A DNA stretch of 64,000 nucleotides from CAVQZC01 sp963718315 (GTDB lineage Bacteria; Actinomycetota; Thermoleophilia; Gaiellales; JAICJC01): the NCBI GenBank assembly GCA_963718315.1, contig CAVQZC010000007.1, positions 434,001 through 498,000 of the forward strand, in the 5' to 3' direction. The notes beneath the pieces were generated by a model. It was not told the origin of the DNA. It was given only the letters and a program-made list of their open reading frames with translations, and searched no databases. The position numbers and the translations under genes were made by a program. Shown here in pieces: positions 39,897 to 49,239 of this stretch. The number at the start of each line of letters is the position of its first letter. Within the stretch, counting starts at the first letter, position 1.

Positions 39897-41978
39897 TTAC
39901 CGCGACCAGAACTGGAGCCGGCGGGCCGTCGGATCGGCCTCGCGCTGGCGCTGCTCGGCGGGCGCCTGCTCGCCGCCGGCGTCGTCGTCCGTCCCCGACA
40001 CCTCGCGGACGGTCGGCGTGCTCACCTCACGGGCGCTGGTCTGGAGCTTCCGGGCGTAGGTGTTGAGATCGGCCTCGCGCCGCTGGAGGGCAGTCGAGAG
40101 CTCACCCAGCCGGCGCTCCTGGAGCTCCAGCTCGATCTCCTTCTCGCGGAGCTGGGCGTGGAGCACCTCCACGGCCTCGCCGCCGTTGCGGCGGAGCAGT
40201 CCCTTCTTGCCGCCGGCCTCGGCGGCCTGGGCGACAGCCCGGTCGCGCTCCTGGCGGGTCTGGTCCTGGCGCTCCTCGATCTCGGCGGCCCGCCGCTGGA
40301 TCACGGCCCGCTCGCGGGCGACGGCCTCCTCGGCGTCGCGCAGCGCTTCGCGCTGAGCCTCGAGCTCGGCCTCGACCCGCTCGGCCCGCGACGACACGCG
40401 GGCCAGGTCGGCCTCACGCTCGTCAACCCTGACCTCGCGCACCTCGACGTCGTCGAGGCGCTCGTCGATGGCGCGCTCGCGCTCGTCCAGCGAGTCCTGG
40501 CGGCGGTCGAGCCGCTGCTCGCGCCGCTCGTAGTCAGCCTCGGCCAGCGCGACCTTGGCCTCGCGCTCGCGCAGGTCGGCGGCGAGCCGGTCGACGGCCG
40601 CCTCGGCGCGCTGCTCGGCCTCCTCGACCGTCTTGCGAGCGTCGAAGTTCATCTTCTCGGCCTCACTGGTGAGCCCGTCGGCGCGCTGCCGCGCCTCACG
40701 CACCTCAGCCTCTGCGGCCTCGATCTTCGCCTCGCGATTGTCGAACTCCGCCAGCTTGGCGTCGACCTCGGCGAGTGCACGTTCCTTGTCGGCCATGCCG
40801 GCGATCCGCTCCTGGGCCTCGGCCACCTGCTTCGTAACCTCGTCTCGCATCGCCTCGAGGCGGTCGCACTCCTCGCGGGCGGCCTTCTCGGCGTTCTCGG
40901 CGGCATCGACGCGCTGTGAGGCGGCAGCCACCGCCGTCTCGCGCTCGGCCAGCGCGGCGGCCTGCGCTTCGGCGGCCTGTTCGCGCGTCTCCACCTCGGC
41001 CAGCCGGGCATTGATCGTCTCGAGCTCCTTGGTGCGCTCTGCGAGCCCGCGGGCGACCTCTTCCGACTCGGCGATCCGCCGGTCAGCGGCCTCCTTGAGC
41101 TCGGCGATCCGGCTCTGCGTGTTCTCGACCACCGACTCGCGTGCGGCCAGGTCACGCTCGGCCTCCTCGAGCTCGGCCTTCGCCGAGGCCACGTCGTCCG
41201 ACGCGTGGGCCAGCTCCGTATCCTTCTCGCGGGCGGCGGCGATCTCGGCCTCGGCCTGAGCGACGATGGTGGACGCCGCCTGCTCGCGCTCGGCCAGCTG
41301 TGCCTCGCGGTCGTTCAGCGCCTGCTCGATGCGCGCGATCTCGGTCTCGCGCTGCATGATGTCCGCGCGGGCGCCGTCCAGGTGCAGCTCCTTCTGCTGC
41401 AGCACCTTCTCGACCTTCTTGGCGCGGTGCTCCCGGTCGTCCAGCTCTGCGGTGCGCTGCTCGGTGGCGCGCTGGTCGCCGGTGCCGGCTGACGCCTGCT
41501 CCATCGACGCCAGATGCTCTTCGAGCTCGTTGACCATCTGCTCGAGCTCGGTGATGCGGCTGGTGTCAGCCACGGGGGCTGCGCCGCCTTCGCCGAGCTG
41601 GCGCTCGCGCTCGTCAAGCGCGGCCTGAAGCTGCTCCAGAGCCGCCTCGCGGGCGGCGACGGCGCTCTCTCGCTCGACCAGATCGGGATCCGAGTCTCCG
41701 CTGGGGTGGGGAGATCCGGCGATGCCTTCGCTGACCGCCAGGGCAGCCTCGCGCTTGGCGAGATCGCGCTCCCGGCGCGCCAGGCGCGCCTCACGCTCGG
41801 CGAACACGACCTTGGCCTGTTCCTGCAGGGCGGTCTGCTCGCGGCGGATCCGGTCTTCGGCCTCCTGCAGCGCGCGGACGCGATCTTCCATTGCGCGGCG
41901 CAGGCCGCCGATCGACTCGGGCGGATCGGCGGGCCGATCCTGCTCGAATTCCTGGCCCTCGTGCTCCCCGTCGCTCAT
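39897..41978 (-). CDS. Long coiled-coil protein
   Basis: A 693-residue protein, almost wholly heptad coiled coil of Glu, Arg, Ala and Gln (AEREARLARRERDLAKREAA; DERERQLGEGG; VDRLAADLREREAKVALAEA). There is no membrane segment and a short polar C-terminus. ATG 41978 has AAGGAGA seven bases upstream and sets the start. It could be a cytoskeletal or polar scaffold, like DivIVA-partner or filament proteins, but low-complexity coils make any homology claim unsafe. Next to c-di-GMP genes. Confidence 0.75.
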   Translation of the reverse strand: MSDGEHEGQEFEQDRPADPPESIGGLRRAMEDRVRALQEAEDRIRREQTALQEQAKVVFAEREARLARRERDLAKREAALAVSEGIAGSPHPSGDSDPDLVERESAVAAREAALEQLQAALDERERQLGEGGAAPVADTSRITELEQMVNELEEHLASMEQASAGTGDQRATEQRTAELDDREHRAKKVEKVLQQKELHLDGARADIMQRETEIARIEQALNDREAQLAEREQAASTIVAQAEAEIAAAREKDTELAHASDDVASAKAELEEAERDLAARESVVENTQSRIAELKEAADRRIAESEEVARGLAERTKELETINARLAEVETREQAAEAQAAALAERETAVAAASQRVDAAENAEKAAREECDRLEAMRDEVTKQVAEAQERIAGMADKERALAEVDAKLAEFDNREAKIEAAEAEVREARQRADGLTSEAEKMNFDARKTVEEAEQRAEAAVDRLAADLREREAKVALAEADYERREQRLDRRQDSLDERERAIDERLDDVEVREVRVDEREADLARVSSRAERVEAELEAQREALRDAEEAVARERAVIQRRAAEIEERQDQTRQERDRAVAQAAEAGGKKGLLRRNGGEAVEVLHAQLREKEIELELQERRLGELSTALQRREADLNTYARKLQTSAREVSTPTVREVSGTDDDAGGEQAPAEQRQREADPTARRLQFWSR

Positions 41979-42607
41979 TCCGATGTCTCCTTGCAGTTCC
42001 TGGTCGGTGTCTGACTCATGCTTCGGCCGGAGCAGACCGGAGCGGGGATGAAGGGCCGCATCCAGGTGCTGTATCGGCCGGAAAGAGCGCAGCCTTGAGC
42101 TACGAGAGCGGGGGAGTGCCGCGACCCGCGATCGGGGGATCGCAGGAATCGGCACAGGACCCGATAGTGAGAGCAGTGCCGCGGGAGCAGCCCCCGAGCA
42201 AGACGGGCACAGGGAGGCGCCTCGCGAGCCGGCTTCGGCCGGCCTCTTACGACCGGCGGGCGCGTCGCTCCACGCCCGCCGGATCCGTCTTGTCTGAATC
42301 TGTCAGAGAAGGGTCACTGTGTGGGGGGTTGGAGCTGGTGGGTCACGCGGGGTCCTGAAAGCAGAACGCCCCCGGGCTTAAAGCAGAACGCCCCCGGGCT
42401 CCGTCGGGGGCGTTCCTCACGAGACGCCAATCGGGCTGTGGCATTCGGGCGGAGGATTCGCGACCCCTTCAGCGAACCACATCCCACCGGCGCTCAGGCT
42501 CTCAAGTTTCGCTGGAAAAAGCCGATAGCCCGATGACGCGAAACAGGATGATTACCAGGTCTTGTACGTCATGACTGTCCCTTCAGATCGCTCTCCGTGT
42601 ACCCCGA
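41979..42607. other. Intergenic stretch with hairpins and a duplicated terminator arm
   Basis: About 630 bp between divergent genes with no convincing frame. It holds GCCGGC-TTCG-GCCGGC (42228-42243), a UUCG-loop hairpin, and at 42358-42414 a 20-base unit AAGCAGAACGCCCCCGGGCT in tandem. The second unit forms AACGCCCCC..GGGGGCGTT (42387-42395 with 42406-42414), a strong stem. A small RNA ending at this hairpin is possible. Confidence 0.5.
42387..42414 (+). terminator. Strong hairpin with duplicated 5' arm
   Basis: AACGCCCCC pairs with GGGGGCGTT over nine bases. The 5' arm is repeated once just upstream (42365-42373), so two alternative folds share one 3' arm. No T-run. Confidence 0.5.
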
Positions 42608-44077
42608 ATGGGGGACAGCATACCCACCCGTTCAAGTGATGTCAAGTCATGTCCAATCGAGTGGACTACTCCCGTGCGTAAATTGACACCGGTCGGCCTC
42701 TTCGCCGCCGCGTTGACCTGCGGCGCGGGCGTCGCACTGGCCGCATCGCTCCATGCGCACGGGCTTGGAAACTGGAAAGCTGTGGCGATCCTGTGCGTGA
42801 TCGCGCTGGTCGCCGAGGGCCGCGCCATGCGGATCTCGACTGCCCTGGAATTGACTGTCTCGTTCATTCCGATGGTGCTGGCGGCGGTGCTGTTCGGCCC
42901 CGGGGCGGGCGCGCTGGTCGGTCTGGCGGCCATGCTGGGCGATCGCGACTCCCCGCGGGTGAAGTGGATCGTCTACGCGGCCGACCGCACGCTTGCGGGA
43001 GCGGCAGCCGGCGCCGTCGCACTGGCGGTGGAACAGTCTCTGGGCAACTCGACGCTGCTCGAGGTGCTGGCCGCCACGGTCGCTGCCGCGTTTGCGATGG
43101 CCGCCGTGGACGCGGGGGTCAACATCACCGCAGGGGTGCTGCGCAAGCGGGTGACGCCGACCGAGCACTGGCGGCTGCTGCGCGGCACGCTGACCCTGAC
43201 GCTGACCCTCTACACGCCGCTGACGGCCCTCTACGCGTACGCGTACCTCCAGGCGGGCATGATCGTCCTGGCCTTCTTCGCGATTCCGCTGCTGGCTGCA
43301 CACCTGAGCCACAGCCTGTTTGCCCGTCAGGCCCAGCTGATCGAGGATCTGACCGCCGCCAACACCCGGCTGGAGACGGCCAACGCGCGCCTGCACCGCG
43401 TCAACCTCAGCTTCGCCGCCTCGATGGTGCGCGTCCTCGAGGCGCGCGACCAGTACACGGCCGGCCACTCGCTGGCGGTCGCGCACTATGCGCGTGACAT
43501 CGCCACCGAGATCGGGCTGCCGCCCTCTGAGATCGACCTCGTCTACCTGATCGGGCTGGTGCACGACATCGGCAAGATCGGGCTGCGGGCCGAGGTGCTG
43601 CAGAAGGCCGCCGCCCTGAACGACGAGGAGTGGGCCGAGATGCGCCGCCACTCGGAGATCGGCGAGACCATCCTGCTCGAGGTCGAGGACTATGCCGAGG
43701 TGGCGCAGATCGTCCGCTCGCACCACGAGCGGGTCGACGGCGCGGGGTACCCCGACGGGCTTTCCCGCGAGCGGATCCCCACTCTGGCGCGCGTGATCGC
43801 GGTGGGCGACGCCTACAACGCAATGACCTCCGACCGGCCGTACCGCAAGGCCATGGCTCCCGATGTCGCGATCACACAGCTGGTGAACGGGCGCGGCACC
43901 CAGTTCGAGCCGGACCTGGTCGACGCGTTCGTGCGCGTCCTGGAGCGCGAGTCGGAGTCCTACCGGCTGGGCGTCCACGCAGACTTCTCGCTCGACTCGC
44001 TGCAGCACCAGCAGCAGGTGCCGGCGCAGATCCCGCAGGCGCCCGGGCAGCTGCCCGGCCACGCCGCGGTCGCCTGA
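42608..44077 (+). CDS. Membrane HD-GYP c-di-GMP phosphodiesterase
   Basis: Up to 489 residues. About seven hydrophobic segments fill the first 260 (LFAAALTCGAGVALAASLHA; AYLQAGMIVLAFFAIPLLAA and so on). A coiled coil (LIEDLTAANTRLETANARLH) is followed by a complete HD-GYP domain: LVHDIGKIGL, HSEIGETIL, SHHERVDGAGYPDGL and VGDAYNAMTSDRPYRKAM. These hydrolyse c-di-GMP. A GTG at 42674 before VRKLTPVGLF is an attractive later start. It is followed by a degenerate GGDEF gene 60 bp on. Confidence 0.88.
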   Translation: MGDSIPTRSSDVKSCPIEWTTPVRKLTPVGLFAAALTCGAGVALAASLHAHGLGNWKAVAILCVIALVAEGRAMRISTALELTVSFIPMVLAAVLFGPGAGALVGLAAMLGDRDSPRVKWIVYAADRTLAGAAAGAVALAVEQSLGNSTLLEVLAATVAAAFAMAAVDAGVNITAGVLRKRVTPTEHWRLLRGTLTLTLTLYTPLTALYAYAYLQAGMIVLAFFAIPLLAAHLSHSLFARQAQLIEDLTAANTRLETANARLHRVNLSFAASMVRVLEARDQYTAGHSLAVAHYARDIATEIGLPPSEIDLVYLIGLVHDIGKIGLRAEVLQKAAALNDEEWAEMRRHSEIGETILLEVEDYAEVAQIVRSHHERVDGAGYPDGLSRERIPTLARVIAVGDAYNAMTSDRPYRKAMAPDVAITQLVNGRGTQFEPDLVDAFVRVLERESESYRLGVHADFSLDSLQHQQQVPAQIPQAPGQLPGHAAVA

Positions 44078-44138
44078 TTCGCCGGTCGAACCACCCCAGG
44101 CTCAAGCGATCGGGCCTACGGGTCGATATCCGTGGGCA

Positions 44139-44855
44139 GTGACCGAGCTCGAGCTGATCGTCCTGCTGGCCGAGACCGCACGCGAGTTGGCGGCGCCGGA
44201 TGCGCCGCCTGACGCCCTCGCGACTGCGGCCGCTCGCGTCAGCGAGCTCAGCGGCCTGCCGGTCGACCTGCAGCGGCTGGCGGATACGCGCCCCCAGGAC
44301 GTCTCCGCGCTGTCCGCGGCGGAGGTCGCGTTCCTCGACGCCCTGGGCAGCGTTGCCGCCCTTGCGGCGTCGCGGGCAGGATCTGGGGACGTGCTGCTCG
44401 ACTCGCCCGCCTTCGACCACGAGCTCGAGCGGCTTGCGATCGCGGCCCGCTGGCGCGGTCAGAACCTTGCCGTCGCCGTGTTCGACGTGCTGGGGATGGC
44501 GCTTGGCCCGGGCGTCGACGAGGGCGCGTTGGTCGCCCACGTGGGTGCCGTCTGCCGGTCGGTGGTTCGCGCCGGGGACCTGGTCGCGCACCTGGGAGCG
44601 GGGCAGTTCGCACTGCTCTTCCCACGCGCCGGCACGTTCGAGGCGCGCGCGGCCATGAAGCGTGTCCGAACCGCGGTGCAGAACGCACCGCTGCAGGGCA
44701 CCGAGCTGATCTGCGGCGCAGCCGGCTTCGCCGAGCTCCACGATGTCGCCGACCAGCAGGAGATCCTGCACGAGGCGCGCGTCCGGCTCGCAGCGAGCCG
44801 CATGCGGTCGTCGTACGTCAGTCCCAGCAGCCCGACCACACCGCTCGCGGGCTGA
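44139..44855 (+). CDS. Degenerate GGDEF-like protein
   Basis: A 238-residue soluble protein. The C-terminal half aligns in pattern with GGDEF domains: NLAVAVFDVLGMALGPGVDE takes the place of LDLDGFK..ND, and VRAGDLVAHLGAGQFALLFP that of RxxD-x5-GGDEF-x-LLxP. The signature is GAGQF, so catalysis is very unlikely; it may bind nucleotide or sense it. GTG start at 44139. It lies directly after the HD-GYP gene in the same direction and may regulate it. Confidence 0.6.
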   Translation: MTELELIVLLAETARELAAPDAPPDALATAAARVSELSGLPVDLQRLADTRPQDVSALSAAEVAFLDALGSVAALAASRAGSGDVLLDSPAFDHELERLAIAARWRGQNLAVAVFDVLGMALGPGVDEGALVAHVGAVCRSVVRAGDLVAHLGAGQFALLFPRAGTFEARAAMKRVRTAVQNAPLQGTELICGAAGFAELHDVADQQEILHEARVRLAASRMRSSYVSPSSPTTPLAG

Positions 44856-44865
44856 CGGCCGGGCG

Positions 44866-44886
44866 GGGAGGCGCAAGCGCCCTCCC
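44866..44886 (+). terminator. Terminator hairpin
   Basis: GGGAGGCGC-AA-GCGCCCTCCC forms a stem with one bulge, ten bases after the degenerate GGDEF stop. Confidence 0.5.
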
Positions 44887-44944
44887 AGAGCCGAAAACAG
44901 CCCTCTTCCTGACAGCTGGAGACGCCGGCCGAACGTTGCCCGGA

Positions 44945-44962
44945 CCAGTACTGACGTACTGG
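44945..44962. promoter_or_regulatory. Perfect palindrome, operator candidate
   Basis: CCAGTAC-TGAC-GTACTGG (44945-44962) lies about 120 bp before the next gene. Symmetry and length suit a dimeric repressor. Confidence 0.4.
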
Positions 44963-45083
44963 GTGCGTCACTGCTGTAGCATCTGCTTCGCACGTTGGCG
45001 GGCTATACCAGTCGCTGTGCAATTGCGTGGCTGATGCCGCCCGCCAGCTAGGGCATCGAGCTGCGACACGCAAAGGAGCTTGG

Positions 45084-45669
45084 ATGGCTAGACAGCCGAG
45101 TACCGGAAGTCGCCGGAAGCCCGCCGCGCGGAGCGGCCGGGCGGCTGCTGCCGGGCCCGGTAGCGGCGCCGATGGGTTCTCGCAGGTGATCGGAGAGCAT
45201 CGGCGGACGCTGGAGCTGGACGCGAAGAATGCCCGCGCACGGATCGCCCAGACCGAGCGCGAGATCAAGACCCTCGACAGCACCCGGGATAAGAAGAGCA
45301 CCGAGTTGAAGTCCCTGCACGCCGAACTGGCGGCAATCGAAGGAGCGATCAACAGCCTCGCATCGGTCACCACCGCTCCTCGCCGGGGTGGCCGGACAGC
45401 CGCTGCGGTCGTTGCGGCAGGCGCCCCCAGCCCCGACGCGCCGCCGACCGGCGGGACGCAAGCGGTCGCGCCGGCAGAGCGCCGAACAGACCAACGCAAC
45501 CGCCCTGGCCGCGGCAGCGGACTGGATCGACCTCGCCAGCATCGCCAAGCTGCTGGGCCGGACGCACGGCCGCGCACGCCAGGTGATGGAAGGGCTGGTC
45601 GAATCCGGCCGGGCCGAGTCCCGCCTCCAGGAGACGCCGCGCAAGCGCTTCTATCGAGCGAAGAAGTAA
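45084..45669 (+). CDS. Coiled-coil and winged-helix protein, frameshifted
   Basis: The N-terminal frame starts MARQPSTGSRRKPAARSGRA (basic tail), then a coiled coil (RIAQTEREIKTLDSTRDKKS; LKSLHAELAAIEGAINSLAS). The C-terminal part is in another frame: WIDLASIAKLLGRTHGRARQ, then VMEGLVESGRAESRLQETPR, a winged-helix-like module. Removing one C of the CCCCC run at 45424-45428 fuses them as AGAPAPTRRRPAGRKRSR. So it appears to be one gene of about 195 residues with a basic linker, probably DNA-binding. Name unknown. Confidence 0.65.
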
Positions 45670-45773
45670 CTGCTCCGACACACACCGGCAGGACTGCCCG
45701 GTGCTCCCTCGAACGGGTGAGGCGATCGTTAGAAAGCGGTCATAAGCTTGTCAGCGGGGAAGGGAGGCATCTG

Positions 45774-46154
45774 GTGCCCTGTTGGAGTTGCGGGGAGAAG
45801 CAAGTGATGGTGGCCGTCTTCGTGGACGGCTCCCAGCGCGGGATCTGTTCGGACGATCGTCACGCCCAGCCGCTGGAGGCGGAGTCCGGCTTCGTCGGCT
45901 GGTCGCTGTGCACGCCGGACTGCGCAGAGTTCGGTTGCGACGGCTACCTGGGGTGGACCCACGCCGACTGGCCGTATCCGGACGTGGTGGACGCGCGGGC
46001 ATCCGAGCGAGCCGGCCTGGTTCGCGATCTCCGCAGCTCGACATCCCGCCGCCGCGACGACGTCGGCGGCGACCGCGTGGTCGAGGTGGGGGGACCTGCA
46101 CACGCGGCGCCACTAGCAGTCATCGCGACCACCCCTGACGCCGCCGCCCGGTAG
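45774..46154 (+). CDS. Hypothetical protein with Cys-rich N-terminus
   Basis: A 126-residue frame starting at GTG 45774 after GGGAAGGGAGG. The first half has CWSCGEKQ, then SLCTPDCAEFGCDGY, enough cysteines for zinc binding. It reads like a DUF seen beside actinobacterial regulators. The C-terminal 50 residues are basic and low-complexity. No function recognised. Confidence 0.5.
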   Translation: MPCWSCGEKQVMVAVFVDGSQRGICSDDRHAQPLEAESGFVGWSLCTPDCAEFGCDGYLGWTHADWPYPDVVDARASERAGLVRDLRSSTSRRRDDVGGDRVVEVGGPAHAAPLAVIATTPDAAAR

Positions 46155-46264
46155 GAGGACCCCCTCCTAATCGGGGAGGGCGCCGCGCTCGCAGGGGGCA
46201 CCACACCGGGTGCCGCTGACCCGATCACCTTCGCCGTACCGCAACGACGAAGGGGGTCTTCTTT

Positions 46265-48915
46265 ATGCGGGGTCACACCGGGCGTGCCATGCGCACGCTT
46301 CGTCCCATCACGCGTTTCCGCGCTGCCCGTACGGCGGCGCTTGTCATCGCGCTGGTCGCGCTCGCGATCGGGGTCGCAGGCACGGCGGGAGCAGCTGCTT
46401 CCAGCCCACCGCCGCTGACCCAGTTCGGCTATGCGAACGGCACGATCTCCGATATGTCCCCATCGGACATGTCGGTGCAGCTGAACGCGATCGCCGCGAT
46501 CACCGGCAAGGGCGGGATCGTCCGTGCGCCGCTGCACTGGGATCCCTATCAGGCCGCCGGGCCCAGCTGGACGAAGTACGACAACTTCATCACCCAGCTG
46601 CAGCAGCGCGGCCTGACCTGGCTGCCCGAGATCCACGAGTCGCACTCGGGGCACTACACGATCCCCGGCAGCTCTCCGGGCGGCTGGACCGACTGGCAGC
46701 AGGCGATTACGCAGATCGTCCAGCACTACGGCCCCGGCGGCACGTACCAGGCTACCCATCCCGGTTTCGCCGGCATCACCCGGTTCGAGCTGTGGAACGA
46801 GCCCAACACGCCGACGGGCAACGCCAACCCGACCTGCCCGGCGTGCGAGATGGCGCCCGCGACCTACGACACGATCCTCAAGGACGGGTCGCTGGCGCTG
46901 CGTGCCCAGGCCGTGAGGCAGGGCTTCCCGATCGACGTGGTCGGCGGTGTGATCGGCTCGATCGACCTGCCCTACATCCAGTCGCTGTACAGAGCGAATC
47001 CGGCCTTCTTCAGCTATATGAACACGCTGTCGTTCCACCTCTACATGTCGCTTGATCCGGCCAGCTGCGGCACCAGCAACCCGCACTGTGACCTGATGAT
47101 CCCGCAGCTTCGCTCGTGGATGAACGCGAACGGTGGCGCCGGGGTGCACCTCGGCATCAGCGAGGGCGGCTACTCGGGATCGAACGATTCCAACCGCCCG
47201 ACCGCCAAGGTCGTCTCGATGGCCCAGCAGTCGGCGTGGGGGGCGCAGGTGATCAACTACCTCGAGGCCAATCCGCAGCTCGGCGTCAAGTTCTACTGCC
47301 CGTTCAACCCGGTCGACGACGGCCTCAGGTACACCGGCTCGAACGTCTACGAGTACTGGGTCGACCATCTCGGGGCCGCGTACAGCAACGACACGCTGAA
47401 GCCCTGGGGCGTCACCTACCGGAACCTGATCGCCGCCAACACGCAGCAGCCACCGCCGACGGCGCCCACCGTGCCGAGCGGCCTCACCGACACCACCGTG
47501 CCCGGCCAGGCCCCCAGCTTCACCTGGACGGCCTCGACCGAGCAGGGGGGACAGGTGACCGGCTACCTGGTCTTCCGGAACGGCGCCCAGATCGCCGCCA
47601 CCGCCGCCACCGGCTTCACAGACGCGACCGCGCCGGTGGGTCAGACCGAGACGTACACGGTCAAGGCACGGGATGCCGACGGAGCCACGTCGGCCGCCTC
47701 GGCGCCGATCTCGATCACCTACCAGGACACCGTGGCGCCGAGCGCCCCCGGCGGCCTGGTGCAGACGAGCCTGCAGGGCACGATCCCCAGCTTCAGCTGG
47801 ACCGTGTCCACCGACAACGTCGGCGTCACGGCCTACCTGGTCTACCGCGACGGCGTTCAGGTCGGGCAGACGGCGGGCACCACCTACACGGATATCGGTG
47901 CGATCTCTGGCGGCACCTACACCTACACGGTGGCTGCCCGGGATGCTGCCGGGAACGTCTCGCCGCTCTCCAGCTCGCTGCAGATCGGCTTCGTCGACAC
48001 AGTCGCCCCATCGGCGCCGACGGCGATCACCGCCGTCTCGCCGACAGCCGCCGCTCCCAGCCTGTCCTGGGCTGCAGCGACCGACAACGTCGGGGTGACG
48101 GGCTACCGGGTCTATCGCAACGGCGTGCTGGTGGGGACCACCACCGGCACCAGCTTCACCGACAGCTCGGCGCCGAAGCCGAACCCGGTGATCGCCGGCG
48201 ACCTGTTCGAGCGGGCGCAGTCCCCAGGGTGGGGCAGCGCGCCGACCGGCGGGGCGTGGTCGTACAGCACGAAGCAGGGCGCCGGCTTCTGGACGAACGG
48301 CCTCACCGGCAACGCTCAGCTGACCGGGCCGGCCGCGTCGCTGCAGGCAATGCTGCGTGCGAGCTCGGTGCTCTCCACCGACGAGGTGGCGGGCTTCTCG
48401 GTCAGCAAGGCGCCGGTGGGCGACTCGGTGCGCGTGATGGTGATCGGCCGCAGCGTCGGCACCGCCCAGTACCGCGGGTCGGTGGGGATCACTCCGTCGG
48501 GCAGATGATCCTGAGCGTGCGGCGGGTGGTCAACGGCATGGCGGCGGCGATCGGGACGCAGGTCGTCTCGACCCTGCACTTCGTGCCCAACGCCGACTAC
48601 CTGGTGCACCTGCAGCTGTCCGGAGCGAGCCCGACCCAGATCCGGATGCGGCTCTGGCAGGTGGGCTCGGCCGAGCCGGCGACGTGGGCGTACGCCTCGA
48701 CCGACTCGACGCCGGCCCTGCAGCATGCGGGTGCCACCGGCCTCCGCATCGCCGGTGGTCCAAGGCTCGCGAACGCTCCGATGACGGCGCTGTTCGAGAG
48801 CTTCCAGGTCGCCAACCTGGCGGCGAGCGTCTCCTACACCTACACGGTGCAGGCGACCGATGCGGCCGGCAACCTGTCGGCCCTGTCTGCGCCAAAGACG
48901 GTCACCGTCAACTAG
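46265..48915 (+). CDS. Secreted modular glycoside hydrolase with Fn3 domains, frameshifted
   Basis: About 880 residues. A signal peptide (TAALVIALVALAIGVAGTAG) precedes a TIM-barrel hydrolase of clan A type to about residue 395, with the acid/base glutamate in ELWNEPN and a nucleophile candidate in GISEGGYS. Then come Fn3 domains 1 and 2 and the first half of Fn3 domain 3 (VGVTGYRVYRNGVLVGTTTG). A jelly-roll of about 205 residues follows (LFERAQSPGWGSAPTGG to FESFQVAN), and then the rest of Fn3 domain 3 (SYTYTVQATDAAGNLSALSA). The frame breaks at 48497-48504; one missing base there explains it (ITPSG then QMILSV). ATG 46289 is a possible later start. Confidence 0.82.
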
Positions 48916-48930
48916 ATCGTCGATTCCAAG

Positions 48931-48958
48931 GGCGGCGTCCGGGAGACCGGGCGCCGCC
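48931..48958 (+). terminator. Strong terminator hairpin
   Basis: GGCGGCG.CCGG-GAGA-CCGG.CGCCGCC: eleven pairs with one symmetric mismatch, 16 bases after the hydrolase stop. No T-run. Confidence 0.6.
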
Positions 48959-49009
48959 ATCCACCGGTGGTAGATTGCGAGCCCGAAGCCGCGGAGGAAG
49001 GAAGCCCCG

Positions 49010-49198
49010 ATGAACCACTACCTGCCCGAGGAGATCGCAAAGCAGGAGGGGATGACGCGCACCGAGGTCATCAAGCTCTGTCACGAGATGGACGTGCCGA
49101 TCTTCCAGGGCCGTGTCGACCGCACCCTGTTCGACGAGGCGCTGGCCGAGTACCGGGCGGGGCGTTCCGGCCAGGCGAGCGAGCCCGCTTCCGGCTAG
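49010..49198 (+). CDS. Small helix-turn-helix-like protein
   Basis: A 62-residue protein (YLPEEIAKQEGMTRTEVIKL; FQGRVDRTLFDEALAEYR) with a compact helical DNA-binding look, like MerR or excisionase minimal domains. ATG follows GGAGGAAGGAAG. It is 41 bp before csrA in the same direction. Family not recognised. Confidence 0.6.
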   Translation: MNHYLPEEIAKQEGMTRTEVIKLCHEMDVPIFQGRVDRTLFDEALAEYRAGRSGQASEPASG

Positions 49199-49239
49199 CC
49201 ACCGGGGTCGCCCGCCGGGCCTGCCGCTACGATCACCGC

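Noticed and set aside
42647..44062. 471-residue minus-strand frame
   Set aside because: Antisense to the HD-GYP gene, which has a complete active site.
46155..46264. Riboswitch before the glycoside hydrolase
   Set aside because: Several short GC stems, but no match to c-di-GMP, c-di-AMP or other riboswitch cores that I know.
45944..47368. 474-residue minus-strand frame
   Set aside because: Antisense to the glycoside hydrolase; no motif and shadow composition.
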